A DNA stretch of 57,329 bases from Haplomitrium mnioides (Eukaryota; Marchantiophyta; Haplomitriopsida; Calobryales): positions 55,204 through 112,532 of the forward strand of contig JBNGIS010007144.1 of the NCBI GenBank assembly GCA_049999725.1, read 5' to 3'. The notes beneath the pieces are model-generated. The model saw nothing but the letters and a program-made list of their open reading frames with translations, ran no database searches and was not told where the DNA came from. Positions 1 to 10,733 of the stretch are shown piece by piece. Position 1 is the stretch's first letter, and each line of letters starts with the position of its first letter. The translations under genes were made by a program, and so were the position numbers.

Positions 1-175
1 CTATTATGGTTGTTGAAATGACCAAAAACAATCCCCAAAAACTCATGTACTTTTTGTTTTTCAAAATTTTCCTTGTTTTTGATGTTTTTTGATATGAAAA
101 ATCACAATTTTTCTCAAAAGAAAAAAGTTCATGTTCTGAGTAGCTTGTTCCTAGTTCAAAGTAGCGGCTGTTGAT
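1..175. repeat. Dispersed repeat R1, copy 1
   Basis: AT-rich sequence that recurs at 18232-18405 in the same orientation and, for its core (GTTCCTAGTTCAAAGTAGCGG), as an inverted copy near 35860. The three copies share the stretch around TTCAAAGTAGC. It has no recognisable coding capacity. At 35860 it follows a retroviral-type protease fragment directly, so it may be part of a decayed retroelement; that is an inference from position only. Confidence 0.5.
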
Positions 176-194
176 TAAAAAACATGCATAGTTT

Positions 195-1240
195 TTCGAG
201 AGAAATAGTAAAAAAATACTTGCAAAGATGTTGTTTAACAATACTATAAAGATGCAAAGTTTCTTTAGAAGGGTAGTAGAAACTATATGCATAGATGTGG
301 CTTAATAATACAAAAATATGGAGAACTCCGCTAGAGAATTAGTAAAGACTACATGCAAAAACTTTTCTTAATAATACAAAGAAGATGTAGATTTTTGGTA
401 GAATAGTAGTATGTGTGGCTTAATAATACAAAAAATATGGAGAGTTCTCTTTGAGAAGCAGTAGAAACTACACACAAAGATATGTTTAGTACCACAAAAA
501 AGATGTAGAGTTCTCCTAAAAAAGTTGTAGAAACTACATGCAAAAATGTGGCTTAGTAATATGATCAAATGTAGAGCTCTATTAGAAAATCAATAGAAAC
601 TACATGCAAAAATGTAAATTAATAAGACAAAAATGATGCAAAGTTCCACTAAAAAAGTAGTACAAACTATATGCAAAGATGTGGCTTAATAATAATACGA
701 GAAAGATGCAGAGTTTTGCTAGAATAGTAGTAGAAACTATATGCAAAAATGTGGCTTAATAATACATAAAATATATAGAGTTTTGCTAGGGAAGTAATAG
801 AAACTATGTGCAAAGATGTGGCTTAATAACATTAAATACATGGAGTTCTACTAGGGAAGTAATAGAAACTATATGCAAATATAGGGTAATAGCACAAAAA
901 AATGAAGAGTTTCGCTAGAAAAGTAGTAGAAACTATATGCAATGATGTGGCTTAGTAATACATAAAAAATGTGGAGTTTTGCTAGGGAAGTAATGAAAAC
1001 TACTATATGCAAATATGTAGGTAACAACACAAAAAAGATGAAGAGTTCCACTAGAAAAGTATTAGAAACTACATTAAAGGATGTGACAAATAATACAAAA
1101 AAGATGTAGAGTTTTTTTTAGAGAAGTAGTAGAAACTAGATGCAAAGATGTGGCTTAATTAAAACAAAGATGCACATTTCTCTTAAGAAAGTAGTAGAGA
1201 CTACATGCAAAGATATGGCTTAAAGATTTTGTTCATAAAT
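195..1240. repeat. Tandem satellite, ~68-bp unit, about 15 units
   Basis: The phrase GTGGCTTAATAATAC recurs about every 66-70 bases (for example near 300, 367, 418, 551, 684, 754, 821, 950), each time followed by an AAAGATGTAGAGTTCTGCTAG-like segment and AGTAGTAGAAACTACATGC. Units are diverged and one is short (~51 bases). Small open frames inside follow the period and are not genes. The array abuts the truncated RT of the OTA1 gypsy element, so it has replaced or captured that element's 3' half. Confidence 0.85.
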
Positions 1241-1353
1241 CTTTGAAAAGTGGTCAGTATATTACACAAACCAAAAGGCATTACTCGAAAAGCAAAAGTA
1301 CCCCAAGGACTAGTGAATGTGGTCATTCGTTGATGCTTCACGACAATAGGAAT

Positions 1354-1835
1354 TTAATTATAACAACTATATCCATCTCCAAATGAGTACCATTCATGTC
1401 CCACTACTTCTTCAAGAATTTCATCAATGAAAGGAAGTGGATAATAATCCTTTTTTGCTACCGCATTCAATTTGTTGTAGTCCACACAAACACAAGGCTT
1501 ACCATTTTTCTTTTCACCACCACAATAGGAGAAACCCATTCTGAATTTTCTGCCTCGTAGATGAACCCCGCCTCCTTCAATTTGTTGATCTCCTCATTGA
1601 CAAACTCCGCTATTGGAGGATTCATCCATCGTTACTTTTGCTGTACTGCTTTTGCTGAACTCTCCAAGTTGATCATATGCTCTTCAAGTGTCACCAATTT
1701 TAGATCTTTATACCCAAAAGCAAAAACGTGGATGTACTTACGAAAGATTTCTTCAAACTTTTGTTTCTCTTGACTTGTTATGTCCTCTCTATAACGTAGT
1801 GTAGTGATCCGTTGCTCCACTTCTTTCGCTATCAA
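1354..1835 (-). pseudogene. RT N-terminal fragment of OTA1
   Basis: Two minus-strand frames give the start of a Ty3/gypsy reverse transcriptase: an upstream segment with YIHVFAFGYKDLKLVTLEEH (1632-1835), then VCVDYNKLNAVAKKDYYPLP and FIDEILEEVVGHEWYSFGDG (1354-1539). They match the OTA2 RT at 46830-47340 nearly residue for residue. The catalytic YxDD block would lie beyond the truncation at about 1240 and is absent. Frameshifts separate the two pieces. Non-functional. Confidence 0.85.
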
Positions 1836-1988
1836 AGAATGTTTCAGAACTCAAAACTCTTCTTCCAACACCCTTGGCATGACCTCTATAGTGCACATTC
1901 TTGGCAAGTCTAGCTCTTCATCCGATAAGTCTTCCATATTCGTATCCACTGCAGAGATATCACTTACGTACTCTTCATCTTCAGATAA

Positions 1989-2578
1989 TTACTCCATGGT
2001 TTCTCGTTTTGAATCTCTTGTTTCACCACCTCCATCTACATGTTCTCTTACTCGATGTGTTTTGGGTCCAATGGTGATGTGGTTCTTATGCCAATTGTTA
2101 GTGGTCCTCACACCTTCCAACCATGGCCTTCCTAACAACATGCCATAACTAGCTTCTTTCAAAACTTGAAAAGACAAAGAGATTGAAATACCTATTACCG
2201 TAATAGGCACTTTCTCAATCACCCCAAGTGGTCGCACTCTCAATTTGTTTGCCATGTCGGTTGTAAGCCTAAAGGTCTCATGAGCTTTAAGCCCAACTTC
2301 TTCATCAATTATTCAAACATAGCATTTACATCCGAACCTCCATCTAACAACACTTTTGGAACAACATGCCCTTTGCATGTGACATCAATTTTGAGGGCTT
2401 TTGCACATACCTCCGTATCCATCACACTTACGTAGCAATTGTTTGTTGCAACCTTCTTCTTCCTTGGTTGTCGTTTGGTGCTTAATCCTCCATATAGCTC
2501 CCTCCTTAGTGTCAAGTTCATCGCTACCACTTGTCCCACTGTGACATTGGTATGAAAATTTCCAATAAATTCAACCAC
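1989..2578 (-). pseudogene. Retroviral-type aspartic protease fragment of OTA1
   Basis: Minus-strand frames carry VVPKVLLDGGSDVNAM (2309-2578) and, after a break near 2280, the flap and second half ending SYGMLLGRPWLEGV (1989-2255). The active-site triad reads D-G-G where Ty3 proteases usually have D-S/T-G; OTA2 has the same D-G-G, so it may be ancestral to this family and not a decay event. The ILG-like motif reads LLG. The remainder of the polyprotein has been lost to stops and frameshifts. Confidence 0.8.
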
Positions 2579-3785
2579 ATTGTATTTTTTTTTTATGTTT
2601 AGGTATGGAGAAGTCTTCCATTCTCAATCTCTTTCTTGGCTTCCTTGGCTTTTTAGTCATGTCCACATCATGATGCCTTTCTTGATTTGGCAATGGTTCT
2701 GATCCCACAGTACTCTCTACTATTCGTGCTTGTTTTCTCTCATGAGCCATCAAGTCCACACCTCGATCTATTGAGCTCCCTCCCACCTCACTAAGAGGAA
2801 TCTTTTCAACATCAATCAAAGCGACCACCCACTCTTGAGTTGGAGCTGTACTTCCACGTCTGCCAATTCCATTTGCACCATTGACTCAATTTGGGAAATT
2901 TCTAAGGAAATGTGCCCTCCCACAACCAAAACAAGTGATGTTCTCCATATTTCCTTGTCGTAGTGGCCCTTCTCCGTTAGGTCAAGGCCGATTTTCAAGC
3001 CTTCTCTCCAAAGCATGCACAAGATTTAAACTTAGCCTTTCTAGCCATTCTGTTAGTGTTAGCACTTCGTTTATATGGAGATTTGGCGCTTGGAGCAGAG
3101 AAGCCACTACCGTTGTTGTTTGTAATGCACTCACTTGTGGCACCGGCACTACAATGGCCTTCTCCTCCTGCTCATCCTCCAAGCTCTCCTCCATCCTCTA
3201 TGCGATGTGCAATGACTCCACTTGTGTCATTAACCTTTCATATTTGACTTTTTCTTGGATTTTTGGTTTCAACCCCAAAATGAAGTGCTTTTCCAACATT
3301 GTTGTAATCCCCACCATTAAAGACTGCATGTCTTCACCACTCTTCCTCAACACATTTCAAAATTGTGTTTCTAAGTAGTCTACTCTCTTGACATATTTTT
3401 ACACTTTTTCACCCTCTCCTTGTTTCAAGTGCATTACCTCTTGAAGCAGCTTTTCACAGTTCTCCGTGGGGAGAAATTCTTCTATTAACGTCTTTGTTAA
3501 ACTTGTCCATGATTTGATAGTTTTGCCTCTTTGTTCTTTGTACCATTGTAGAGCTTCTTGTTCCAAGAATTCAAGTAATAATGCTAGCCAATCGTCAGGT
3601 CGTTTCTCACCATTTCCAATGCACACACGTTTGAAATCTTGCAAATAGTTCTCCACGTTCTCATCTTCATTCCCATATAAGACTGGAATGTTTCCCATTT
3701 TGAAATAGTAGCGTGCTCCTTCACTCCAATTAGTCTTTCCTACCACAATATCACAACTTCTACAACACAAAAATATGTACCTCAC
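2571..3785 (-). pseudogene. Gag remnant of OTA1
   Basis: Minus-strand reading from 3785 gives a Ty3/gypsy gag core (ENVENYLQDFKRVCIGNGEK, then QWYKEQRGKTIKSWTSLTK), a middle segment (2982-3194) and a Lys/Arg-rich tail (2571-2828, SSIDRGVDLMAHERKQAR). A degraded CCHC knuckle lies near 2890-2940. The order and spacing match OTA2 gag (44943-46196). Several stops and frameshifts interrupt it. Where OTA2 has a TGA stop, this copy reads Arg (SSIDRGVD versus SSSD-stop-GVD), a direct example of CGA-to-TGA decay. Confidence 0.8.
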
Positions 3786-4272
3786 AAAGTGGTTGAATTA
3801 GAATAGGAAAAACAAATAGGTTGGGATCCACCAAAATTTGCTCCATTCTTTCCACCCCAAATTTTTCAACCAATCATTAGCGCATATGGATCTTGGCCAC
3901 AATAAAGACACATACAACAATGGTCATTCTTCAATCATCCGTTGAGGCCATTGAAAACTCTCTCCTTGATGTGATAGAAGGATCGTTCATGCTCCAATGT
4001 CCATACCCACTCCATTGAAGAGTACAAACATTGATACAATGGTGTGGCCAAAGAGGCAAAGTTGCTTATCAAGAACAAGTAGTAGCTCACCAAGTTGATG
4101 AATCATTTCAACTCACTATTGTTGCGTGGTGGCAGCAAATTGTCGATTCTTTATATGATTTCATAGATCCATAGCCACTTTCCCATCACGTCTTCACTCG
4201 ACATTTAAAACTCAAACTCGTTCACCACATTATTTCCCTCTCATTGATGAGGTCCTGGTAACCAAACCAAAA
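3786..4272 (-). other. OTA1 5' leader with decayed primer-binding site
   Basis: No gene seen. On the minus strand, 4269-4251 next to the LTR reads TGGTTTGGTTACCAGGACC, a mutated version of the OTA2 site TGGTTCCATTGCCGGGA. Both resemble the Asp-tRNA type primer site known from Athila-like plant elements. The remainder is an AT-rich leader homologous to 44525-44942. Confidence 0.65.
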
Positions 4273-4628
4273 TGTGAAGCTACTTGCTTCGCCAATTTCT
4301 CCTCATGTGACTTTGATGGTGAGTGCAAATTTAAGATGAGAAGGAAATAGAAGTATGACTTAACACCTCAAATCACAACAATTTCTATAGAATGTACATC
4401 AAGGAAATACTTAGAACAAAATCTCTTGAACAATGTCAAACTTCAAAAATCTCTCAACACCCTTATGCTCTCACCCTTTGTCACTCTCAACAAACTCTTC
4501 ACTCCTTTAGCAACCCCTCCTCAAGTGCTTGTCCTCCAATGAGTCTTCTTAGAAACTCCTCCAAGAGGTCCTCCAAGAGCTTCTCCAATGGTCTCTCCAA
4601 GAATGAACTCCCCAAGTGTGAAAATGAA
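4273..4628 (-). repeat. OTA1 5' LTR, inner (3') part
   Basis: Reverse complement matches 44190-44502 and 50510-50840, ending on the minus strand in TAGCTTCACA. It is cut at 4628 by the DNMT element and resumes at 16050. The last four bases before the insertion (TGAA, 4625-4628) are repeated at 16046-16049. Confidence 0.9.
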
Positions 4629-5055
4629 TGTCATGCAGGAATACAGTGCTGATGTTGCACATCAACACTCCCCCTCATTCCAGCCAGGGTATAGGTTTGT
4701 TCATGTGCATCTATTAAATGCTATTAGAGTGAGTGAGAGTGTATTCAGGTTTAATATTCTTATAGCAAGGTGAGGGCTCTTCTTGGAAATTTCTTTTGTT
4801 ACAAGAACATAGAGCTAGCATAGGCTACTTGGGGCTGCTCTCCTGCTTCTACCCTAGTTTTTCTTGAATCTTAGCTTGGAGAGCAGCGCTATGGAAACAT
4901 ATACCATAGAATTGTTCCACACACTTAGTTTTGATTCTTTAGATGCTCTCAACACCTCATTGCATGGCGCTGGTCTATAGTAGTATACAGTTCTACATTA
5001 CATTCTACATTACATTCTACAACTTACATGCACTTTATTAGAAAGTCCTTTTTAT
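4629..5055 (+). repeat. Truncated 5' LTR of the DNMT element (B segment)
   Basis: Begins TGTCATGCAGGAAT and is ~95% identical by eye to 15405-15822. It stops matching after AAAGTCCTTTTTAT, where the 3' LTR continues into the A' segment. A 25-base hairpin (AGTGCTGATGT, loop TGC, then the complement) lies at 4645-4669 with one mismatch. Confidence 0.85.
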
Positions 5056-6001
5056 TCAAGAAAAACTGCAATTGCGATTGCTCCTATCGAGCAGCGGTTA
5101 TGTTTTCCATTCGATGCTACAAGAAGGAGCTGTTGGTGTGAGGCAAGTGCAGTGAATGTTGCAACCGGTTGTTGAGTGTCCGCATGAAATTTTGTATGGT
5201 TTTTTTTGGTAGCGTTTGAATACATTTACTCTTTTCTTCTTTTGTTTTCTTCACGATCGAGAGAAGTGCGCAAGTTCAGTATGTTTCACGCCAGGTGCAA
5301 CACAGCCAAGGAGTTGAAGTATGCAGGCTTCTTATTCTTATGATCTTTGAATAGCAACTGACAGGAAGTTTGCTGCTCATTTAAGAAATGGAGTGCATAT
5401 ACTAGAAAGGAGTGCTTCGTTGCTCGCGGTGGTTTTTATTGAGTAGATTTGAGCCTCCTTTGAGGAAGAGCTCTAATAGCAGCCCGCCAAAGACAACTTT
5501 GATTCAATCAAGAGGCTGCTAAAGGAGAGATCTACGTTCATGAGGCTGCTAAAGGAGAGATCTGCGTTCATGAGGCTGTAGTAGGAGAGATTTCGGTCAA
5601 GAGGGATCTGATCGAGTGCAACAAGGATTTCAGGAGAGATTTCGTCAATTGCAGCATGAGAGATCTCGTGGACCGCTGAAGGAGAGATTCGTTCAAGGGG
5701 CTACAGCAGGATAGAGAGATTTTGTTGATTGTAGCATGAGAGATTTCGTCAATACAGAAGGAGAGAGTTCCAATCAGGAGGTCTTTGATTTTCGATTGCA
5801 GCATACCCAACGAAGACACATTTTTGTTGCATCGCAGAAGGAGGTCATGAAGGCTGTAGGAGGTCGTGTTTTTCTGCAGGTGACATTGTCGCTGCATTGC
5901 AGAAGGAGGTTGCGTTTTTATGATCAATTCGAGTTTAACGCCAGAGAGCTACAAGCATTCACAAGGCAGCATCTGGGTGCTTATCAGCCATTGAAGACTC
6001 G
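5056..6001. other. Foreign block between 5' LTR and gag, with short tandem repeats
   Basis: No A segment, primer site or gene is visible. From about 5500 to 5770 the phrase GAGGCTGCTAAAGGAGAGAT(CT) recurs with a ~30-35 base spacing and increasing divergence. From 5830 to 5925 a GCAGAAGGAGGTCRTGAAGG-like motif appears; it recurs at 6220-6330 inside the peroxiredoxin-like frame. The block is richer in G and A than its neighbours. Confidence 0.6.
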
Positions 6002-6898
6002 TCAAACCTTCAGGAGGTGGAAAATGCTTTCAAAATCAGCTTGCCCAGGCGCAACCATCTTGATTTTGTGTCGTGCTACGTCCATGGCTTCTTGAATCAT
6101 GCATTCTGCACTTGCTCGGGCTGCTGCGTCTTGTAAACTCTGCAACTCTAGCTCCATTTGCCATTTTGGTAGCACTACCGTGATAGGGACGTAGCATTTT
6201 GGTCGTGTTTTCATTTGTGAGGCAGAAAAGGAGGTCGTGAAGGCTGCACGAGGTTGCATTTTTGTAGGAGGGGCTCTTTTGGCTACATCACAGAGAGATT
6301 TTTGTGAAGGAGGTCGCATTTTCGTGAAGGGGTCTTCATTTTCATCCACCACCAACGCAAAGCGGTGAGCTCGAATACCCATTCCCTTATCAGTCAAGTA
6401 AACTTCCATACCTAGACTATGATTGTAAGTTGCCGATCCGTTAGCCAAGAAAAGTAACTCGTTGGCGTTTGGGTATGTCCTCAACCATTTCTTAACGACA
6501 AAAGGATCGTTCATTGTGAGACACACAATCGAGGATACACCTTTCGCTTTAATCTTGGCTGCTCTGTCGATGAAGCTGGGAATGTGCTTCAAATTGCAGG
6601 TCGGAGTAAAGGCGCCCAGAACACCAAAGATGATGACCTTCTTGCTTGCAGCTAAACCGTGCACAAAGACCTGTTCTATAGCACCCTCGTCATTGATGTA
6701 CACCAATTGACCATCAGGAATCTTGTCACCCACAGGGAGTGGCGCCATTGCTATTGCTTTCTGTTCAAGATAATTGGAGACTGTCACAGTCAAACGTGGA
6801 GACCGCGTCGCCCAGCTCATCCTGGAATTGATAGTCACTCTTGAGGTCGTCAAATTGGAGGAGTTGGATACGCTCGCGTTTGTTCCTGGAAGAAGCAC
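6002..6898 (-). pseudogene. Type II peroxiredoxin-like open frame with replaced C-terminus
   Basis: A 298-codon intron-free minus-strand frame. Residues ~51-185 match plant type II peroxiredoxins (PrxIIB/C-like), which reduce H2O2 and alkyl hydroperoxides in the cytosol: GDKIPDG, then GAFTPTCNLKHIPSFID with the peroxidatic Cys, then SSIVCLTMNDPF with the resolving Cys, then the RAHRFALVVD strand. The first ~50 residues are Ser/Thr/Arg-rich and could be an extension or non-native sequence. After VVDENE the family C-terminus is lost and replaced by ~110 residues encoded partly by the GGAGGTCGTGAAGG-like repeats at 6220-6330. Lack of introns, antisense placement inside a retrotransposon and the foreign tail suggest a captured retrocopy. 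The open frame is unusually long for a dead copy, so expression cannot be excluded. Confidence 0.75.
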
Positions 6899-7803
6899 AT
6901 TTTTGTTCAGGAGGCTGCGTTTTGGAGTCCAGCATCAGCCAGCCCGACTCTTCAGGTAAACATTGCCGTCACTTGCCTCAAGGGTCTCTTGTGAACATCG
7001 ATGGTAGGATTCACGAGAATTAGACAAGCGATGGAATGTCTGGCGATCAAGAAATGCAAATAGTGTGACGAGAAATTCCTTCTCTATGAACGCTGGCTGG
7101 CTGGCGATGTCGACCATGTCTTTAGTCCTCAACATCTTCTACTTTTCTTCATAAACTGTGCATATTCATCGCTGTTGCAAGTGACATGGAAGGAAGGGAC
7201 GGAAAGATTGTCACCTTCCATTGGTTTGTTATACACTTGGGCTTACGCAGTATACAACTCTTGTCTCGTATCGATGTACACATTATTGTACACTTGCATG
7301 TGTTGCTGCTACGTGATAAAACCCGAGCCTCTTCCACGAGAGTGAAGAAGCTAAAGTACCTGATTTTCAAGATACAGACAGCAGAGAAGTCACGTACCCG
7401 ATTAAAACGGTGGGCATATGTTACATTGAAAAATTTGTCTATTCTTGCCTATCTTTGGAGAGCTCACTTACACCATTTCAAAGGCATAAGAGTCGTATTC
7501 TGATCAGGCCAATTTGAGGGCTTGATTCACCTAGGCAAGTGTTTCATTTGCGGATTCTCTTGTTGTCGTGACCCTACATCCGAAGCTTCTACAACTAATA
7601 GTTGCTCTAGTGAGGGGAACAAACTGTAATAGATACCCTGCTTCCATCACGCTGGCATTACAGTCATTTTCTTGAAGAGAGCCGGAGAGATCAATCCTCT
7701 CCACCAGATCCATTCTGCCATTTGAACTAGTCCCTGTGCCTTGAACATACACTGTTAGATCTATTTCCGGATCTAATACGAATGAGAGGAATGTGCTTCC
7801 ACC
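6899..7803. other. Leader-side sequence upstream of gag
   Basis: No recognisable gene. Small open frames on both strands (for example 7186-7503 plus, 7531-7848 minus) have no motif I know. No primer-binding site could be placed. 7531-7803 directly precedes the gag ATG and is probably the element's own untranslated leader. Confidence 0.4.
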
Positions 7804-9773
7804 ATGAGTGATGAAGATCAAAACACTCATCTGCCACCACATTATCATCTACGAAGTGATTCTTGTCCAGTAGAGGCTATTCCCTTGCAATCACGCCCTT
7901 ATAGACAACGATACACACAGGCTTTGCCTTCCAGTTCTAGTAGTAGGGGAATTCAGTTTCCTGCATCTGGTTTAGTTGGGCATCATTCTGTTACTAGATT
8001 TGGGACACCAACACCAATCAGATCACTACCAATAAATCCACCAACATACACCATGGAGGTAAGTTTAAGTGGCAGGATTGAGAAGTTCAGTGGCCGTCTC
8101 GGTACTATCACTTTGCGGGAGTTTAAGCAAACATTTGATACTGTGATTGCTGAATTAGAGCTCAAGTATGGTGACAAGTTCACCAATGCATTTGCATTCA
8201 AGAAAATGGGTCGGTATGTTCATCATGAGGCATTGGATGTGTATCAGCAGCACTCAGCTTGTTTGTTGAGCACCATACAGGTTGCTAACCCAGGTTATAC
8301 AGCTGCAATTGCTGGTGTCCAACAAACTGCTTTACAGTTGCCATTGCTGCCCACAATGCTACACCTCCTACTAATCCACCTACAGCTACTCCTACCATTG
8401 TGAATGTGACTCCAGTAGAGCTTGCACCAGCTACAACAGGCATCGAGCCTATGCTGGTTGCTCCTATTGTCACTGATTCGGTAAGTGAATTTTTCTAGAT
8501 TCTGGAACAGGAGTTCCTAGTGAAGAGTTCAGAGAAAATCCTGCAGTTGGCTACCTTCAACCAACAAAAGGATGAGACTCTCAAAATGCTCTATCAAAGG
8601 CTTCTCAAATTGAAAGAGGATACTTAGAGCATCACTGATATGGAAGTTGCACACTGTTACAAACGTGCCTTAGAAGGTAATCAAGACCTTCACTCTCAGG
8701 TTCTTCAACGGGTGTTCTCTGAATATGGTGATTCTTACACACTACTGGATGTGTATAACGCTGCAGAGAGGTTGGAACTTTCCCATGCACACTATGCAGC
8801 AAGCATGGCAAGACCACAAACTCATCACAGAACTCAGATTCAGGCCCCAGCTCCCACAAGGTCCAATCAGCAGCCAATTCGAAACAAGACTGTGCATACT
8901 GCTACTGCGCTAGTACCTTCTTGTAATTATTGTGGTAATACAAACCACAAGGCTAATGATTGTGACATTCCTGCTAATGACTTGTCATGTAAATTTTGTG
9001 GGAAATCTGGTCACTTGGAGGCTATCTGTTTTGCTAAATATCCATAGCAACGACAACTACGTCGCCAGCCCTCTCCAACAGTTGCTACTCTAGTGAAGAA
9101 GACCTCTACATCTGCAACACCCTCCAACACTAAGGGTGCTGGTCCTAGCAAGAATGCTAAGAAGAAAGAGCACCAGAAAGCTCAAAAGGAAGCATTCCAA
9201 GCACAGACCACACAGGTGCAAGCATTAACCAGTGCAGTGGAGACTTTAACCGCTCAACTTGCTAGCTTGAAGGGAAAATCTTCTCAACCAGCCAGCTCAG
9301 TTCAATTTTTTGGTGGTTCCAGTGTTCGTGAGAATGCATCCCTTCCCAGATCCTTCTATCAGTTGCCCTCTGATGTGCTAGTTGGTGAGAGGGTTCCCAT
9401 TGCAATGGATCACTCAACAAAGCTTTTTGCCTCATTTTGTCCTTCATTTTTTGCTTATCAAGAGGCTAGTGTAGCCACACGTGGAGCTACCAAGAGGCAA
9501 GTGGTTCAGACTGATGGTTTGGCTTCTGGTCCTACACCTATAATACAACAAAGAGGTGCTCGGGCAGTATTACCTCAGTCTTTCAGGCCACTTACTCCCA
9601 CTACAGAGGCTTCATTGTTGGCAAGAGGAGACATATTTGGCGCTTCTACACCTATGGTACATCAAGGAGGAGAGCCAAATCAGCATTTACAAGAGATAGC
9701 TAGTCTTTTGGCAAAGTATCCTGCTTCAAATCTAGCACATAGGGTTCCTACAACACCCTTGTTTAGTTGGTAG
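7804..9773 (+). pseudogene. Gag of the DNMT element
   Basis: Starts at ATG 7804 after a non-coding leader. A Ty3-type capsid region follows (GRIEKFSGRLGTITLREFKQ, then KFTNAFAFKKMGRYVHHEAL). A one-base shift near 8326 moves the frame. TAG codons lie at 8496, 8625 and 9045. The nucleocapsid carries two zinc knuckles, CNYCGNTNHKANDC and CKFCGKSGHLEAIC (~8919-9030). Beyond the 9045 stop the same frame continues to 9773 with a Lys-rich, coiled-coil-like stretch (KKKEHQKAQKEAFQAQTTQ) and a Ser/Pro-rich linker. It would form the virus-like particle and bind genomic RNA. It is broken as it stands. Confidence 0.85.
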
Positions 9774-9776
9774 GAT

Positions 9777-10733
9777 TTGAATTTGCATATTACAGATGTC
9801 ATTAAATTGCTTGAAAGCAATCAGATATCGACTTCTAGTCCATCAGTAGCCCCTGTGACAATTGTTATGGAAACTGGAACTCCAGTAATGAGTCAGCCTA
9901 CCACTTGGTCACATGCACTTGATGGTGTTATATACCTTACAGATACTAGCAGCCAAGGTGATCCTTCTGGTTTTGTCACCATATTCACATCTGATCACCA
10001 TATTCCTACTCAATCACTTGTAGATAAGCTTCTTGGCAATTCAGTTGTGAATTCTAGCACTCTGCATCTGGTATCCCACAATATGCCCAAGATTGTTCCT
10101 AGTGACAGGAATCTAGTGGCTACAACATTAGTGTTTGTTGACAATCTAAATTCAGCAGTACAAGTGGAAGGACATACTCCCAAGGTGGTGATGCTAGACA
10201 CTAGAGCACAACCAGTGATCATAGGTGTTCAGTTTGCCAAGAAAATTGGACTACTTGACACCAATCTCCAAAAATCAATGTGGCAGATTCGCACTACCAG
10301 TGGTGTTGTGGAAGAAGTGTTGGGTGAAAGTTCGACATTGCTCACCCTTGCTTTCAATCAAGGCACAGATCAGGCTTTGGAATTTCAGGTCAGATGTTTA
10401 GTCACTAATGCTACCAGCTATGACGTACTCATTGGGCAGGAAGCCTTGTTTCCTCCAGGTTTCACCATTGATAATTGGTTTGAGCATGCATATTACCGTG
10501 TTGATTGGCAGACAGATGGCCTACACTTGGGCTACATTCCACTGGACTTACATGGTGCGCACACTCTCATGGCCCACTTGTGTGTTCTACAAGATGTGCA
10601 TATAGTTTCCTATACCAATCATCCATTACACAATTGGATTGAAGAAGATGAGGAACAACACACTGTGACACAAGCTAATGAGAGTACACTAGACACCTTT
10701 GGAGGATTCACCCCTGGACTAGAGGTGTTATAG
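9777..10733 (+). pseudogene. Aspartic protease region of the DNMT element
   Basis: In the same frame as gag after a TAG at 9771. The retropepsin-like core is VVMLDTRAQPVIIG (active site D-T-R in place of D-T/S-G, a G-to-R change caused by one G-to-A transition), followed ~80 residues later by SYDVLIGQEAL, the second conserved strand. The remainder is linker. It would process the polyprotein; the altered catalytic Gly suggests it is inactive. The frame ends in TAG at 10731 and continues directly into the methyltransferase. Confidence 0.75.

Noticed and set aside
9777-10733. Protease region as a chloroplast-type aspartyl protease.
   Set aside because: A single short retropepsin core with in-frame gag and pol neighbours; plant pepsins are bilobed and longer.
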